DNA of 64,000 nucleotides, from NCBI RefSeq assembly GCF_025685625.1, contig NZ_JAGSYI010000002.1:62001-126000 (forward strand), in the 5' to 3' direction. Of this stretch, positions 36,179 to 45,022 are shown one piece after another. The notes beneath the pieces were generated by a model, which was not told the origin of the DNA, did no database searches, and worked only from the letters and a program-made list of their open reading frames with translations. The stretch comes from Acidicapsa acidisoli (GTDB taxonomy: Bacteria > Acidobacteriota > Terriglobia > Terriglobales > Acidobacteriaceae). The position numbers were made by a program, and so were the translations under genes. How positions within the stretch are numbered: the stretch's first letter is position 1; each line of letters opens with the position of its first letter.

Positions 36179-37552
36179 ATGACTCAATCTCCCGTGATAT
36201 TGCCGAGTATCAATCGCCGTATCTTTCGTGCAGCGTTGATCGTCACGTTTGCCGGTGTGTTCGTGAAATTGGTTGCGACTGCGAAGGAATTTGTGGTGGC
36301 CGGTGCGTTTGGGCGCAGCGATGCGATGGATGCGTTCCTGATCGCGTATCTGGTGCCCGGGCTGCTGGTGAATCTGTTCTCGGAGTCGATGAACCAGGCG
36401 CTGATTCCGACGCTGGTGCGGGTACGGGAGACGGAGGGCCGGGCGAAGGCGCAGGAGCTGCTTTCCAGCGCGATGGGTTGGACGTGCCTTCTGCTGGCGG
36501 GCGGGTCAGTTGTGATGGGAGCGACGGCGCGGCTGTTCTTTCCTTTGGTGGTACCGCACTTCTCCGCGGGCAAGATGTTGCTTACGGAGGAGTTGTTCTA
36601 CGGGTTGCTGCCGGTCGTCCTGATTGCTGGAATTACCCAGAACTGCGCGGCTGTGCTGAATACCTTTGAGCGGTTCGCGTTGCCGGCTCTGGCTCCTGTG
36701 GTCTGGCCGCTGGCGATCATTCTGGGTGCGTGGTTTCTTGCGCCGCAGTTGGGGATCTGGGCGATGGTCTATTCGAATGTGGCCGGAGCGCTGGTGAATG
36801 CGGTGCTGGTGATTTGGATGATGCAGACGCATGGGTATCGCTTTGAACTTCACTGGTTTGGGGGCTGGAATCGAAGAACCGACGCGATGCGGGAGGTTGC
36901 TGGACAGTATGGGCCGATTCTGCTGAGCGGGCTGGTAGCGTCGAGCGGATTGCTGGTGGATCAGGGAATGGCGGCGATGCTGCCTTCCGGGAGTGTTTCG
37001 ACGCTGGTCTATGCCAATCGTTTTGTGAGCGTAGTGCTGAATCTGCTGGCAGGCGCAATTGCAACGGCGGTGACGCCGTACTTTTCGCAGATGGTGGCGC
37101 GCCGGGACTGGACGGGCTGCCGGCATACGATCAATACGTATGTTCGGGTCACGGCGCTGGTTTCGGTTCCGGTGGCTCTGGCGATGATCTTTGGGTCGCA
37201 TCTGCTGGTGCGCCTGACCTACCAGCATGGGGCGTTTGGAGCGCAGGATACGGCGGCGGTTGCTCCGGTGCAGGCGATGTATGCGATTCAACTGCCGTTT
37301 TATATCGTCAGCCGGGTGTTCTACCGGTATCTGGTTGCGATTCGACGGACTTCGCTGATTCTGTATTGCGGGATTATCAACCTGGTGCTGGATGTGGTGT
37401 TGAACATCCTTTGCATGCGGTGGTACGGCGTGGCGGGAATCGCGCTTGCCACCTCTCTGTGGACGGTGAGCACGTTTGTGTTTCTGTGCTTCTGGACGTA
37501 TCGGCTGCTGCCTGCGGCGGATTCGCCGAATAAGGACGCGCTGACGGCATGA
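36179..37552 (+). CDS. MurJ/MviN-like lipid-linked oligosaccharide flippase, 457 aa
   Basis: Member of the MOP superfamily with about 12-14 hydrophobic segments. FAGVFVKLVATAKEFVVAGA, FGRSDAMDAFLIAYLVPG and FSESMNQALIPTLVRVRETE match the MviN/MurJ start; GSHLLVRLTYQHGAFGAQDT matches its conserved LxYQHG segment. Within this gene set it probably flips the exopolysaccharide repeat unit, as Wzx does. Lipid II flipping cannot be excluded. Its stop overlaps the deacetylase start by 4 bases (ATGA). Confidence 0.88.
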   Translation: MTQSPVILPSINRRIFRAALIVTFAGVFVKLVATAKEFVVAGAFGRSDAMDAFLIAYLVPGLLVNLFSESMNQALIPTLVRVRETEGRAKAQELLSSAMGWTCLLLAGGSVVMGATARLFFPLVVPHFSAGKMLLTEELFYGLLPVVLIAGITQNCAAVLNTFERFALPALAPVVWPLAIILGAWFLAPQLGIWAMVYSNVAGALVNAVLVIWMMQTHGYRFELHWFGGWNRRTDAMREVAGQYGPILLSGLVASSGLLVDQGMAAMLPSGSVSTLVYANRFVSVVLNLLAGAIATAVTPYFSQMVARRDWTGCRHTINTYVRVTALVSVPVALAMIFGSHLLVRLTYQHGAFGAQDTAAVAPVQAMYAIQLPFYIVSRVFYRYLVAIRRTSLILYCGIINLVLDVVLNILCMRWYGVAGIALATSLWTVSTFVFLCFWTYRLLPAADSPNKDALTA

Positions 37553-38316
37553 GGAAATCTCCGGCGAAGGCGCAGTATTTGCTGCGGTTTGACGATTTGT
37601 GTCCGACGATGGATCGGGCGCGATGGGCACGGATGGCGGCGCTGGTGGCTCGATTTGGAATTCAGCCGATATTGGCGGTTGTGCCGGATAATCGTGATCC
37701 CGAGCTTGAGCACGACGCTGCCGATGAAGGGTTTTGGGAGCAGATGCGCGCGCTGCAGAATTCAGGAGCGACGATCGGGCTGCATGGTTACCGGCATGTT
37801 TGCGCGGCCGGTGGACGGAGTTTGATTCCGCTGCATCGCCGGACGGAGTTTGCGGGGGTGGCGCGGGAGTTGCAGCGGGAGTGGATCGGGCGTGGGCTGA
37901 CGATTCTCCGAGCGAATGGATTGCATCCGCGGATCTGGGTTGCGCCGCGACATGGGTTCGACCGCCGGACGCTCAGAGCTTTGCGCGCGGAAGGAATTGG
38001 GCTGGTTTCGGACGGATTTGCAATGGGACCGTTTCGGAGCGAGGGGGTGGTTTGGGTTCCGCAGCAGATATGGAGTCCGGTCGAGAAGTCTTCGGGACTA
38101 TGGACGATCTGTGTGCATGCGAATTCGGCGACCGATGAGACGGTTGGGGCATTGGAGGATTTTCTTGAGCGGCACTCTTTTCAATTTACTTCTGTGGATC
38201 GGGTGCTGGCAGAATGGCCGGTTTCCGGGCGCTCGCTTCGGGACAGATGGTTCCATGCGCGGATGATCTGGCGTCTCCGGTTGAGGAAGTTCCGGGGGCG
38301 ATTGCGGGTTTCTTAA
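37549..38316 (+). CDS. DUF2334-type polysaccharide deacetylase, 255 aa
   Basis: Deacetylase-fold protein. YLLRFDDLCPTMDRARWARM supplies the Asp-Asp pair, and IGLHGYRHV the His-x3-His metal ligands; APRHGFDRRTLRAL carries a later conserved Arg/His. No signal peptide, so it would act on cytoplasmic lipid-linked or nucleotide-linked sugars. It is translationally coupled to the flippase gene. Its stop overlaps the convergent glycosyltransferase stop in a TTAA palindrome. The substrate is not known. Confidence 0.85.
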   Translation: MRKSPAKAQYLLRFDDLCPTMDRARWARMAALVARFGIQPILAVVPDNRDPELEHDAADEGFWEQMRALQNSGATIGLHGYRHVCAAGGRSLIPLHRRTEFAGVARELQREWIGRGLTILRANGLHPRIWVAPRHGFDRRTLRALRAEGIGLVSDGFAMGPFRSEGVVWVPQQIWSPVEKSSGLWTICVHANSATDETVGALEDFLERHSFQFTSVDRVLAEWPVSGRSLRDRWFHARMIWRLRLRKFRGRLRVS

Positions 38317-39452
38317 CGCCGTCTTCGCTGTCTTGCTTGATGGGATGGGTTCGGATTCTCTTCGAGCAGTTGGCAATAGAGGGACTCCCATTGGTCGACG
38401 ATGGCGCGAAGCGAGAAGTGCTTTTCGACGAATTCGCGGCCGTTTTCACCCATTTTCAGGCGGTGATCGAGGGGCATGGTCATGACTTGCGTCATGGCCT
38501 CGGCTAGGGCCGCGACGTCGCCGACCGGGACGACGCGGCCGGTTTCGTTTGGGCGCATGGCCTCGCGGGTGCCGTGGCCGTCTGTGGCTACGACTGGAAG
38601 GCCGGCTGCGGCGGCTTCGAGAACGGCGATCGGCAGGCCTTCCCAGAGAGAGGACAAAACGAAGGCGTCGGCTGTGGCCAGAAAGGGCTTGACGTTGCGA
38701 TGGAAGCCGGCGAACTGGACTCGATCCTCGATTCCGAGTTTGCAGGCCAGGTTGCGGAGGGTGTGCTCTTCGGGTCCGCTGCCTACGATTTGGAGCGTGG
38801 GCGCACAAGTTAAGGTTGCGAAGGCTTGCAGCAGGGTTGGATAGTCTTTTACCGGGGCCAGGCGGCCCACTGCGATCCACCGGAATGGCTCTATTCCAGA
38901 TGGGCTGTGTTGGCTGGGACGGGGCGAGACGTCTGGTTGGGATATCTCTACGCCATTGAAGAGGATGGTCACGGATTTCTCTGGCGCGATGTTTGCGACT
39001 ATAGCTGCGGATGCAACGGAGGTGCTGACGGCTGTTACGTGGTTCGTGAGCCAATGGGTGAGGCGGTAGGTGTGCTGCCTCGCTTTGCTGCCTGTGCTGC
39101 TGGTGTGAATGGTGTCCACGAGGACGCGGACGGGAGCCAGCAGGCGCGCGCAGCGGGCGAACCAGGTGGCGTGCGGCAGGTGGGTATGGACGATTTCCGG
39201 CTGGTTGCGCCGGACCCAGGCAAGATAGCGGAGCCAGCCGTGGGGGTCGATCCATGCCTTGCGCATTTGGAGGGAGAGATAGTCGACTCCGGCTGTCCGG
39301 AGTTCCTCTGCCGAGCCGGCTCCTGTACCGGACAGGGCGATGACGGTGACTTGCCAGCCGCGATTTGCGTGTTCTTTTGCGAGGAGAAACACCTGCTTCT
39401 CGGCTCCGCCGATTCGATCGATGGTTGGGACAAGCATGGCGACCCTGGTCAT
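38313..39452 (-). CDS. Family 4 (group 1) glycosyltransferase, 379 aa
   Basis: GT-B retaining glycosyltransferase. MTRVAMLVPTIDRIGGAEKQ is the N-terminal fold with the GGAE loop; WIAVGRLAPVKDYPTLLQAF starts the second half, and SLWEGLPIAVLEAAAAGLPV carries the E-x7-E motif. Probably cytoplasmic or membrane-peripheral, adding one sugar to the polymer unit. Start at 39452 (4-base overlap with the upstream glycosyltransferase); the frame continues farther upstream but that part is antisense-like. Confidence 0.92.
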   Translation of the reverse strand: MTRVAMLVPTIDRIGGAEKQVFLLAKEHANRGWQVTVIALSGTGAGSAEELRTAGVDYLSLQMRKAWIDPHGWLRYLAWVRRNQPEIVHTHLPHATWFARCARLLAPVRVLVDTIHTSSTGSKARQHTYRLTHWLTNHVTAVSTSVASAAIVANIAPEKSVTILFNGVEISQPDVSPRPSQHSPSGIEPFRWIAVGRLAPVKDYPTLLQAFATLTCAPTLQIVGSGPEEHTLRNLACKLGIEDRVQFAGFHRNVKPFLATADAFVLSSLWEGLPIAVLEAAAAGLPVVATDGHGTREAMRPNETGRVVPVGDVAALAEAMTQVMTMPLDHRLKMGENGREFVEKHFSLRAIVDQWESLYCQLLEENPNPSHQARQRRRR

Positions 39453-40564
39453 GTTTTCTTTCGCGCGGCAGCTTGTTCGATGAAGGCTGCATAGGCTGCT
39501 ATAGCTGTGTCGAGTTCGAAGGGAGCGAGGAAGGCGTGGCGGAAACGGCGCGGCGTGGCGGGAGGGTGCGCGAGCTCGGGGAGGGAGGCGACGATGGTCT
39601 CGGCCAGGGAGTTGGCGGAGATGCTGGAGGTGAGCCATGTTCCCGGGGCGTCGCGGAGCAGATCGCTTACTCCATCCGAACAGGGAGTTGCGATGATGGG
39701 CAGGCCGGCGGCGGCGGCTTCGAGCATGGCGTTGGGCATTCCTTCGTAGCGGGACGGCAGGACGAAGAGCGTGGCGCTTGCATAGTATTGAGCCGGGTTT
39801 CTGTGGCCAGCGAAGGTTACTGCGGCTTCGAGATTGAGACTCCCGGTCAACTGCCTGAGAGCTTCTTCTTCCGGACCCGCGCCGAGGATCTGGAGATGAG
39901 CTTGAGGATATCGTTGCCGGACCACGTGCCGTGCTTGGAGGAGCATGTCCAGGCCCTTTTCTTTTGAAAGGCGGCCAACCGCAAGTATGCGTGGCCAGGT
40001 ATCGGGCGGCCAGTTTCCATGGTGCGAATCGTCTTCTGTGGGATGGGCGTCTAAGTCGACGGGATTTGCCAGCACTGCCAGCTTCGTTCGTGGCAGGCAG
40101 AAGTTGATTGCGAGGTCATTTGCCATGGCTTCGGACTGGCAGATGATGGCGTCGGCGCGCCGGTAAAGGTGGCGATATGGTTGCCGTGCGAGCCATGTTC
40201 TGGCAGATGAGGAGGCGGTTGTATTCTGCCGCACCAGGATGACGGTGCGGCGCGGCAGGAGTGGCTTGAGGAGCAGCACGAGGAAGTTGAGGTGAGCCAT
40301 GCCGGAGAGAATGACGTCGGGCTGACGAGCTCGAATGAGGCGGACGAGTTGCAGCCAGGCGTGGCGGACGCGTTTGACTTCGAAGCGCGTGACTCGTATC
40401 TGCGTGGGGACTGGCCCTACTAATGACCTATCTTTCGTGAATAATATGAGGTCTATCTCGAAGCGGGCTTGGCTTAGATGGCGAGTTAGAAGATGAGTTA
40501 CCCGCTCGGCACCACCTCCGCCAAGATGCGGGATAAGGAGCATTAACTTGATGCGCGGGGTCAT
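39449..40564 (-). CDS. Family 4 (group 1) glycosyltransferase, 371 aa
   Basis: GT-B glycosyltransferase: KLMLLIPHLGGGGAERVTHL at the start, ILAVGRLSKEKGLDMLLQAR, and SRYEGMPNAMLEAAAAGLPI with the E-x7-E motif. RRADAIICQSEAMANDL is the usual linker. It heads the two-gene minus-strand unit and is translationally coupled with the next transferase. The sugar and linkage are unknown. Divergent from the third transferase gene; the shared promoter region is 40565-40723. Confidence 0.93.
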   Translation of the reverse strand: MTPRIKLMLLIPHLGGGGAERVTHLLTRHLSQARFEIDLILFTKDRSLVGPVPTQIRVTRFEVKRVRHAWLQLVRLIRARQPDVILSGMAHLNFLVLLLKPLLPRRTVILVRQNTTASSSARTWLARQPYRHLYRRADAIICQSEAMANDLAINFCLPRTKLAVLANPVDLDAHPTEDDSHHGNWPPDTWPRILAVGRLSKEKGLDMLLQARHVVRQRYPQAHLQILGAGPEEEALRQLTGSLNLEAAVTFAGHRNPAQYYASATLFVLPSRYEGMPNAMLEAAAAGLPIIATPCSDGVSDLLRDAPGTWLTSSISANSLAETIVASLPELAHPPATPRRFRHAFLAPFELDTAIAAYAAFIEQAAARKKT

Positions 40565-40723
40565 TGGTATCTATCGATCTTATACTCGGAGAGAGACATA
40601 GACTCAGGATTCCCATTGCGGTAGTATTGCCATTCCGGGACATTGATTTCTTACTAAGTTCAAACTATTTGTGCCGTTTCTTCTTTTCCCTGGCTGCGTC
40701 GCGTATTCAGTAAGGATTCCGCG

Positions 40724-41935
40724 ATGATGGCAAGTACTTCTGACGATATTTTGGGATGTGATTCCGGCCTGGGTGTGGTCCATACTGGGGCCAGGAACGC
40801 TCCCAGGCTGGTGATGGGCGTTACGAGTGACCAGACTTGCCTGGTGCTCCGGGGACGCTTGCGCGCGCTGCGGCTGGCGGGGTTTGATGTCACGCTGATT
40901 TCCTCGCCTGGGGAGAATCTGACTCGACTTGTAATGGAGGAGGGTGTGACGGCGTGTCCGCTGCCCATGCGCCGGGGGATTGCGCCGCTTGCGGACCTGG
41001 TTTCGTTTGTCGCAATTTACCGGATTCTGCTGCGGCTGCGGCCTTCCATTACAGACTTCAGTACGCCGAAGGCGGGGTTGCTGGGGAATCTGGCGGCGTG
41101 GTGCTTGCGGGTGCCGCATCGCGTGTATACGCTGCGTGGGCTCAAACTCGAGGGTGCTCGGGGAGGGAAGAAACGGCTGTTGTTGTGGTCGGAACGCCTG
41201 GCTGCCTGGTGTTCGCATGTGGTGCTGTGCAACAGCGAAAGTTTGCGGGCTGCGGCGCTTGCGCTGAGAATCGCTCCGGCGGGGAAATTGCATTTGCTCG
41301 GAGATGGCAGCAGTAATGGTGTGGACTGTGTGCGGTTTTCGCCCGGTGCGAGCCAGGTACGGCTCAATCTGGAGATCGATGACGGGGATCTGGTTCTGGG
41401 GTTTGTGGGGCGGCTCACTGGGGACAAGGGTGTTCCGGAGCTTCTGGTGGCTTTTGAGGAGATTTTGCGCGCGGAACCGCGATGCTGGTTGCTGCTGGTG
41501 GGGTGGTTTGATCGATCAGAGGATGCGCTCGACCTGCGCTGGCCGGCGCACATTGCGGGGCATCCGCGAATCCATTGCACCGGGTTTGTTGCGGATACAG
41601 CGCCGTACTACAGGGCCATGGATTTGCTGGTATTGCCGACGCACCGGGAGGGATTTCCCAATGTTGTGCTGGAGGCTGCCGCGAGCGGGTTGGCGGTGAT
41701 TACGACGGAGTCGACCGGGGCGCGGGATGCGGTTGTGCCTGGGGTGACGGGGCTGCTGATTGAGCCGAAACGGTCGGAGGCGATTGCCGGGGCGGCGATT
41801 GAGCTTCTCAGGGATGAGGAGCGGCGGAAGCGATTTGGTGCTGCTGCGCGGGCCTGGGTACTGGATCGCTATACCAAGGATCGGGTACTGGGGCTGGCGG
41901 TGGAGTTTTATCAGCGATTGATTGAGGCGTCTTGA
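40724..41935 (+). CDS. Family 4 glycosyltransferase, 403 aa
   Basis: GT-B glycosyltransferase with a Glyco_trans_4-like N-terminus (LRGRLRALRLAGFDVTLISS, SITDFSTPKAGLLGNLAAWC, RVPHRVYTLRG) and a second half with LVLGFVGRLTGDKGVPELLV and THREGFPNVVLEAAASGLAV (E-x7-E). The layout resembles WbpY/WcaL-like and UDP-HexNAc transferases. The first 28 residues are an extra leader. Last gene of the exopolysaccharide region; a hairpin at 41941 separates it from nuoN. Confidence 0.92.
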   Translation: MMASTSDDILGCDSGLGVVHTGARNAPRLVMGVTSDQTCLVLRGRLRALRLAGFDVTLISSPGENLTRLVMEEGVTACPLPMRRGIAPLADLVSFVAIYRILLRLRPSITDFSTPKAGLLGNLAAWCLRVPHRVYTLRGLKLEGARGGKKRLLLWSERLAAWCSHVVLCNSESLRAAALALRIAPAGKLHLLGDGSSNGVDCVRFSPGASQVRLNLEIDDGDLVLGFVGRLTGDKGVPELLVAFEEILRAEPRCWLLLVGWFDRSEDALDLRWPAHIAGHPRIHCTGFVADTAPYYRAMDLLVLPTHREGFPNVVLEAAASGLAVITTESTGARDAVVPGVTGLLIEPKRSEAIAGAAIELLRDEERRKRFGAAARAWVLDRYTKDRVLGLAVEFYQRLIEAS

Positions 41936-41940
41936 TGAGG

Positions 41941-41967
41941 GATCGGGCCTCGGATTGAGACCCGATC
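41941..41967. terminator. Bidirectional terminator hairpin
   Basis: GATCGGG-c-CTC-ggatt-GAG-a-CCCGATC between the convergent stops at 41935 and 41974. There is no T run on either strand, so function is inferred from position. Confidence 0.5.
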
Positions 41968-41973
41968 ACGATC

Positions 41974-43503
41974 CTAGCGGACCCAGCGGACGTTCTCTGC
42001 GGCGGGTGGATTGGCAGATGCTGGAGCTTTGGAGAAACTGGCGGCTCCGGCCTGGGCTGCACCGAGGATGTGCTGAGGATGGATGCCAAGAATCAGCGTG
42101 GCGATGGCGGTGAAGACGAGCGCTGTTCCGACCGCGAGGCCTAGTCGCGGCGTTACGAGCTTTTGGGCTCCGGCGGCTGGGGGCTGAGCTACGGTGACGG
42201 CCAGCTTGAGGTAGTAGGCTGCGGCTAATCCAGAGTTGAGCAGGCCGATGAGACCGAGCCAGACCGCTCCACCCTGGAGCGCGGTGGAGAACGAGTAGAA
42301 CTTGCCGAAGAAGCCCGCGGTGAAGGGGATTCCGATGAGGGACGCCAGGAAGAAGATAAGCACACTGCCGAGGACCGGGGCGCGATAGATCAGTCCGCGG
42401 AAGTCGGCGATAAGGGGAAGGTCTTCGTTGTAGCCGCTGACTACGGTCACTACCGCAAAAATGCCGACTTGCATGGCGGAGTAGGCAGCGATGTAGAAGC
42501 TGGCGGCGGCGATTCCAGTAAAACCGACGCCGGCGAAGGCGGCCAGCAGGTAGCCTGCGTGGGCGATGGAGGAGTAAGCGAGCATCCGCTTGACGTTCTC
42601 CTGGCGCAGCGCGGCCAAGTTGCCGACAGTCATGGAGAGAATGGCGATGATCCACATCAGCGGCATCCACATGGGCTGGAGCATGGGGAAGCTCGAATAG
42701 AGGAGGCGGATCAGGAGCGCGAAGGCTGCGGCCTTCGGTGCGGTGGACATGAGAGCGACGACGGGCGAAGGTGCGCCTTCGTAGACGTCGGGGGTCCAGA
42801 CGTGGAATGGGGCGGCGGAGACTTTGAACAGGATGCCGACCATCAATAACGCGAAAGAGGCCAGAACCAGTGACGACGACCTGGCGTGGGGGATGAGGCC
42901 TGCGATTTGGTTGATCTGGGTGGTGCCGGTGGCTCCGAAGATCAGGGCTACGCCGTAGAGCAGGAATCCTGTGGCGAAGGAGCCGAGCAGGAAGTACTTG
43001 ATCGCTGCTTCGGGGCCTTTACCGGTGTGTTTGCGGAAGCCAGCGAGGATGTAGGTGGAGATGGAGGAGATTTCGAGGGCGATGAAGACGACGAGCAACT
43101 CGATGGCGGAGGTCATGAGGCACATGCCTACGGCCCCGAAGACCATGAGGGCGAAGTATTCGCCGCGATGATGCTGGACAGGACTGGAATCTGGTGGCAG
43201 CGCATCGAGCGAAATGAGCAGCGATACGAGGACGATTCCGCAGATGAGGACGTGGAAGAAGACGCTGAAGGCGTCGGTCTGTACGGTGTTGTAGAAGGCT
43301 GTTCCGGCGGGCAGGGAAAGCTGCCAGAGGCTGGCCCAAAGGGCGGCCATGACGCCGAATGCGCCGAGCCAACCGAGGCCGCGACGGCTGGAGGCGGCGG
43401 GCATTGCGGCGTCGATGAGCATGATGAGGACGCCGGTCAGGGTGAGGACGACTTCGGGCAGAATGCGGTAGATGTCGGGCACGGCTGCGGAGATCGAGTT
43501 CAT
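41974..43503 (-). CDS. nuoN: NADH-quinone oxidoreductase subunit N, 509 aa
   Basis: One of the three antiporter-like proton-pumping membrane subunits of complex I. About 14 hydrophobic segments; [20 protein letters not shown] holds the conserved Glu, and [16 protein letters not shown] and [20 protein letters not shown] (with the K/H pump residues) are typical of the proton-translocating domain. Last gene of the operon. Its start overlaps the nuoM stop by 4 bases. Confidence 0.97.
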   Translation of the reverse strand: MNSISAAVPDIYRILPEVVLTLTGVLIMLIDAAMPAASSRRGLGWLGAFGVMAALWASLWQLSLPAGTAFYNTVQTDAFSVFFHVLICGIVLVSLLISLDALPPDSSPVQHHRGEYFALMVFGAVGMCLMTSAIELLVVFIALEISSISTYILAGFRKHTGKGPEAAIKYFLLGSFATGFLLYGVALIFGATGTTQINQIAGLIPHARSSSLVLASFALLMVGILFKVSAAPFHVWTPDVYEGAPSPVVALMSTAPKAAAFALLIRLLYSSFPMLQPMWMPLMWIIAILSMTVGNLAALRQENVKRMLAYSSIAHAGYLLAAFAGVGFTGIAAASFYIAAYSAMQVGIFAVVTVVSGYNEDLPLIADFRGLIYRAPVLGSVLIFFLASLIGIPFTAGFFGKFYSFSTALQGGAVWLGLIGLLNSGLAAAYYLKLAVTVAQPPAAGAQKLVTPRLGLAVGTALVFTAIATLILGIHPQHILGAAQAGAASFSKAPASANPPAAENVRWVR

Positions 43504-45020
43504 TGCTGGCCTCCTGCGGAGGACGCCGAGTTCGAGATGGGGGCGCTGAGGGCGTTGGCGGCTCCTCTTATTCCGGTTTCAATTTCCGAAAGCCAGAGGT
43601 TGGGGAAGATTCCCATGACGAGCATCAGAGTGGCGAGGGGATAGAGCACGAACTTTTCGCGCAATTCGAGGTCGCTGGCCGGTTTGCTGAGAGAGAGCTG
43701 GGACTGTGGTCCGTAGAAGACGCGTTGAACAAGGGTGAGCATATAGGCGGCGCTGAGGATGACTCCGATGGTTCCCGCAGTCGCCCAACTACGGCTGACT
43801 TCGGTGAAAGTGCTTGAGAGGACGAGGAATTCGCCGATGAAGCCGTTGAGCATTGGAAGGCCGATCATTGCCAGGCTGGCGATGACGAAAACTGTCGCGA
43901 GTACGGGTGTCTTTTTGGTGAGACCTCCGTACTGGCTGATCTGGCTGGTGCCGTAGCGGTCGTACAGAACGCCGAAAAGGACGAATAGCGCGGCGCCAAT
44001 GACGCCCTCGTTGATGGTCTGGAAGACGCTGCCGTCGAGGCCCGCGAGGGTGAATCCGTAGATGCCGAGAGTGCAGAAGCTGAGGCTGCTGATGGTTCCG
44101 TAGGCGAGTAGCTTCCAGAAATCCTTTTGGACGAGCGCGAGCAGCGCGCCGTAGAGGATGCCGGCGGCAGCGAGGGCGATCATCCAGGGAGCAGCCTTGT
44201 GGGCCTGAACAGGGAAGAGGCCGACGTGGAAGCGGATGAGAGAGTAGAGACCGAGCTTTCCGGCGACGACCATGGCCATTGAGACGGGGGCTTCGGAAAA
44301 GGTATCCGGGAGCCAGCCATGCAGGCCGAGGACGGGGACTTTGACGGCGAAGGCGATCAGGAAGGCCAGCGCGGCCCAGCAGAGCGGTCCGGCGGGAATT
44401 GTGCCGCTGGCAATGGCGGATTGCAGGTCAGAAAATTGGAAGCTGCCGGTTTTCGCGTAAAGCCAGAGCAGGGCCACAAGGAGAGGCGCGGACGAGATAA
44501 AGGTGTAGAGGAAGAAGCGGGTTGCGGCTTTGGGGCCACCGTTTTCCGAGCTGCCTCTTCCGTACATCGCGATCAGGATGGCCATCGGGATGAGGGACAG
44601 TTCCCAGAAGCCGTAGTAGAGCATCAGGTCAAGCGAGACAAAGACGCCGACCATGGCGGTCTGTTGCAGAAGGAAGAAGGCGTAGAAGACCTTGCTGCGT
44701 TCCTTGACCGTCTTCCAACTGGCCAGGACGCCGATTGGAGCGAGCAGGCCGGTGAGGACTACGAGCCAGAGCGAGAGGCCGTCGACACCTACGTGGTAGC
44801 GGATGGCCGGGTTCGCGATCCAGGGAATGTCCTGGACGAATTGAAAGCCCTGCGCGCCGGGGTTGAAGTGCGCGGGCAGATGGAGCGTCAGCAGGAAGGT
44901 AACGAGTGCGGTTGCGAGGGCTGCCCAGGCGGGAAGTTTGCCGCGGTCGGGCAGCAGCAGTACAAGCAGCGCGCCAGCGAGGGGAGCGAGGAGAATCAGC
45001 GAGATGATGACGTTATCCAT
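43500..45020 (-). CDS. nuoM: NADH-quinone oxidoreductase subunit M, 506 aa
   Basis: Antiporter-like membrane subunit. [40 protein letters not shown] (conserved Glu), and [20 protein letters not shown] followed by [20 protein letters not shown] are the pump motifs. Start at 45020 is 2 bases after the nuoL stop; an ATG at 45038 would overlap nuoL and add six residues. Confidence 0.97.
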   Translation of the reverse strand: MDNVIISLILLAPLAGALLVLLLPDRGKLPAWAALATALVTFLLTLHLPAHFNPGAQGFQFVQDIPWIANPAIRYHVGVDGLSLWLVVLTGLLAPIGVLASWKTVKERSKVFYAFFLLQQTAMVGVFVSLDLMLYYGFWELSLIPMAILIAMYGRGSSENGGPKAATRFFLYTFISSAPLLVALLWLYAKTGSFQFSDLQSAIASGTIPAGPLCWAALAFLIAFAVKVPVLGLHGWLPDTFSEAPVSMAMVVAGKLGLYSLIRFHVGLFPVQAHKAAPWMIALAAAGILYGALLALVQKDFWKLLAYGTISSLSFCTLGIYGFTLAGLDGSVFQTINEGVIGAALFVLFGVLYDRYGTSQISQYGGLTKKTPVLATVFVIASLAMIGLPMLNGFIGEFLVLSSTFTEVSRSWATAGTIGVILSAAYMLTLVQRVFYGPQSQLSLSKPASDLELREKFVLYPLATLMLVMGIFPNLWLSEIETGIRGAANALSAPISNSASSAGGQQ

Positions 45021-45022
45021 TT

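Noticed and set aside
36055-36669. Plus-strand frame of 204 codons crossing the family A repeat and the flippase start
   Set aside because: Starts in repeat DNA and continues as a Gly/Cys-rich out-of-frame reading of the flippase gene.
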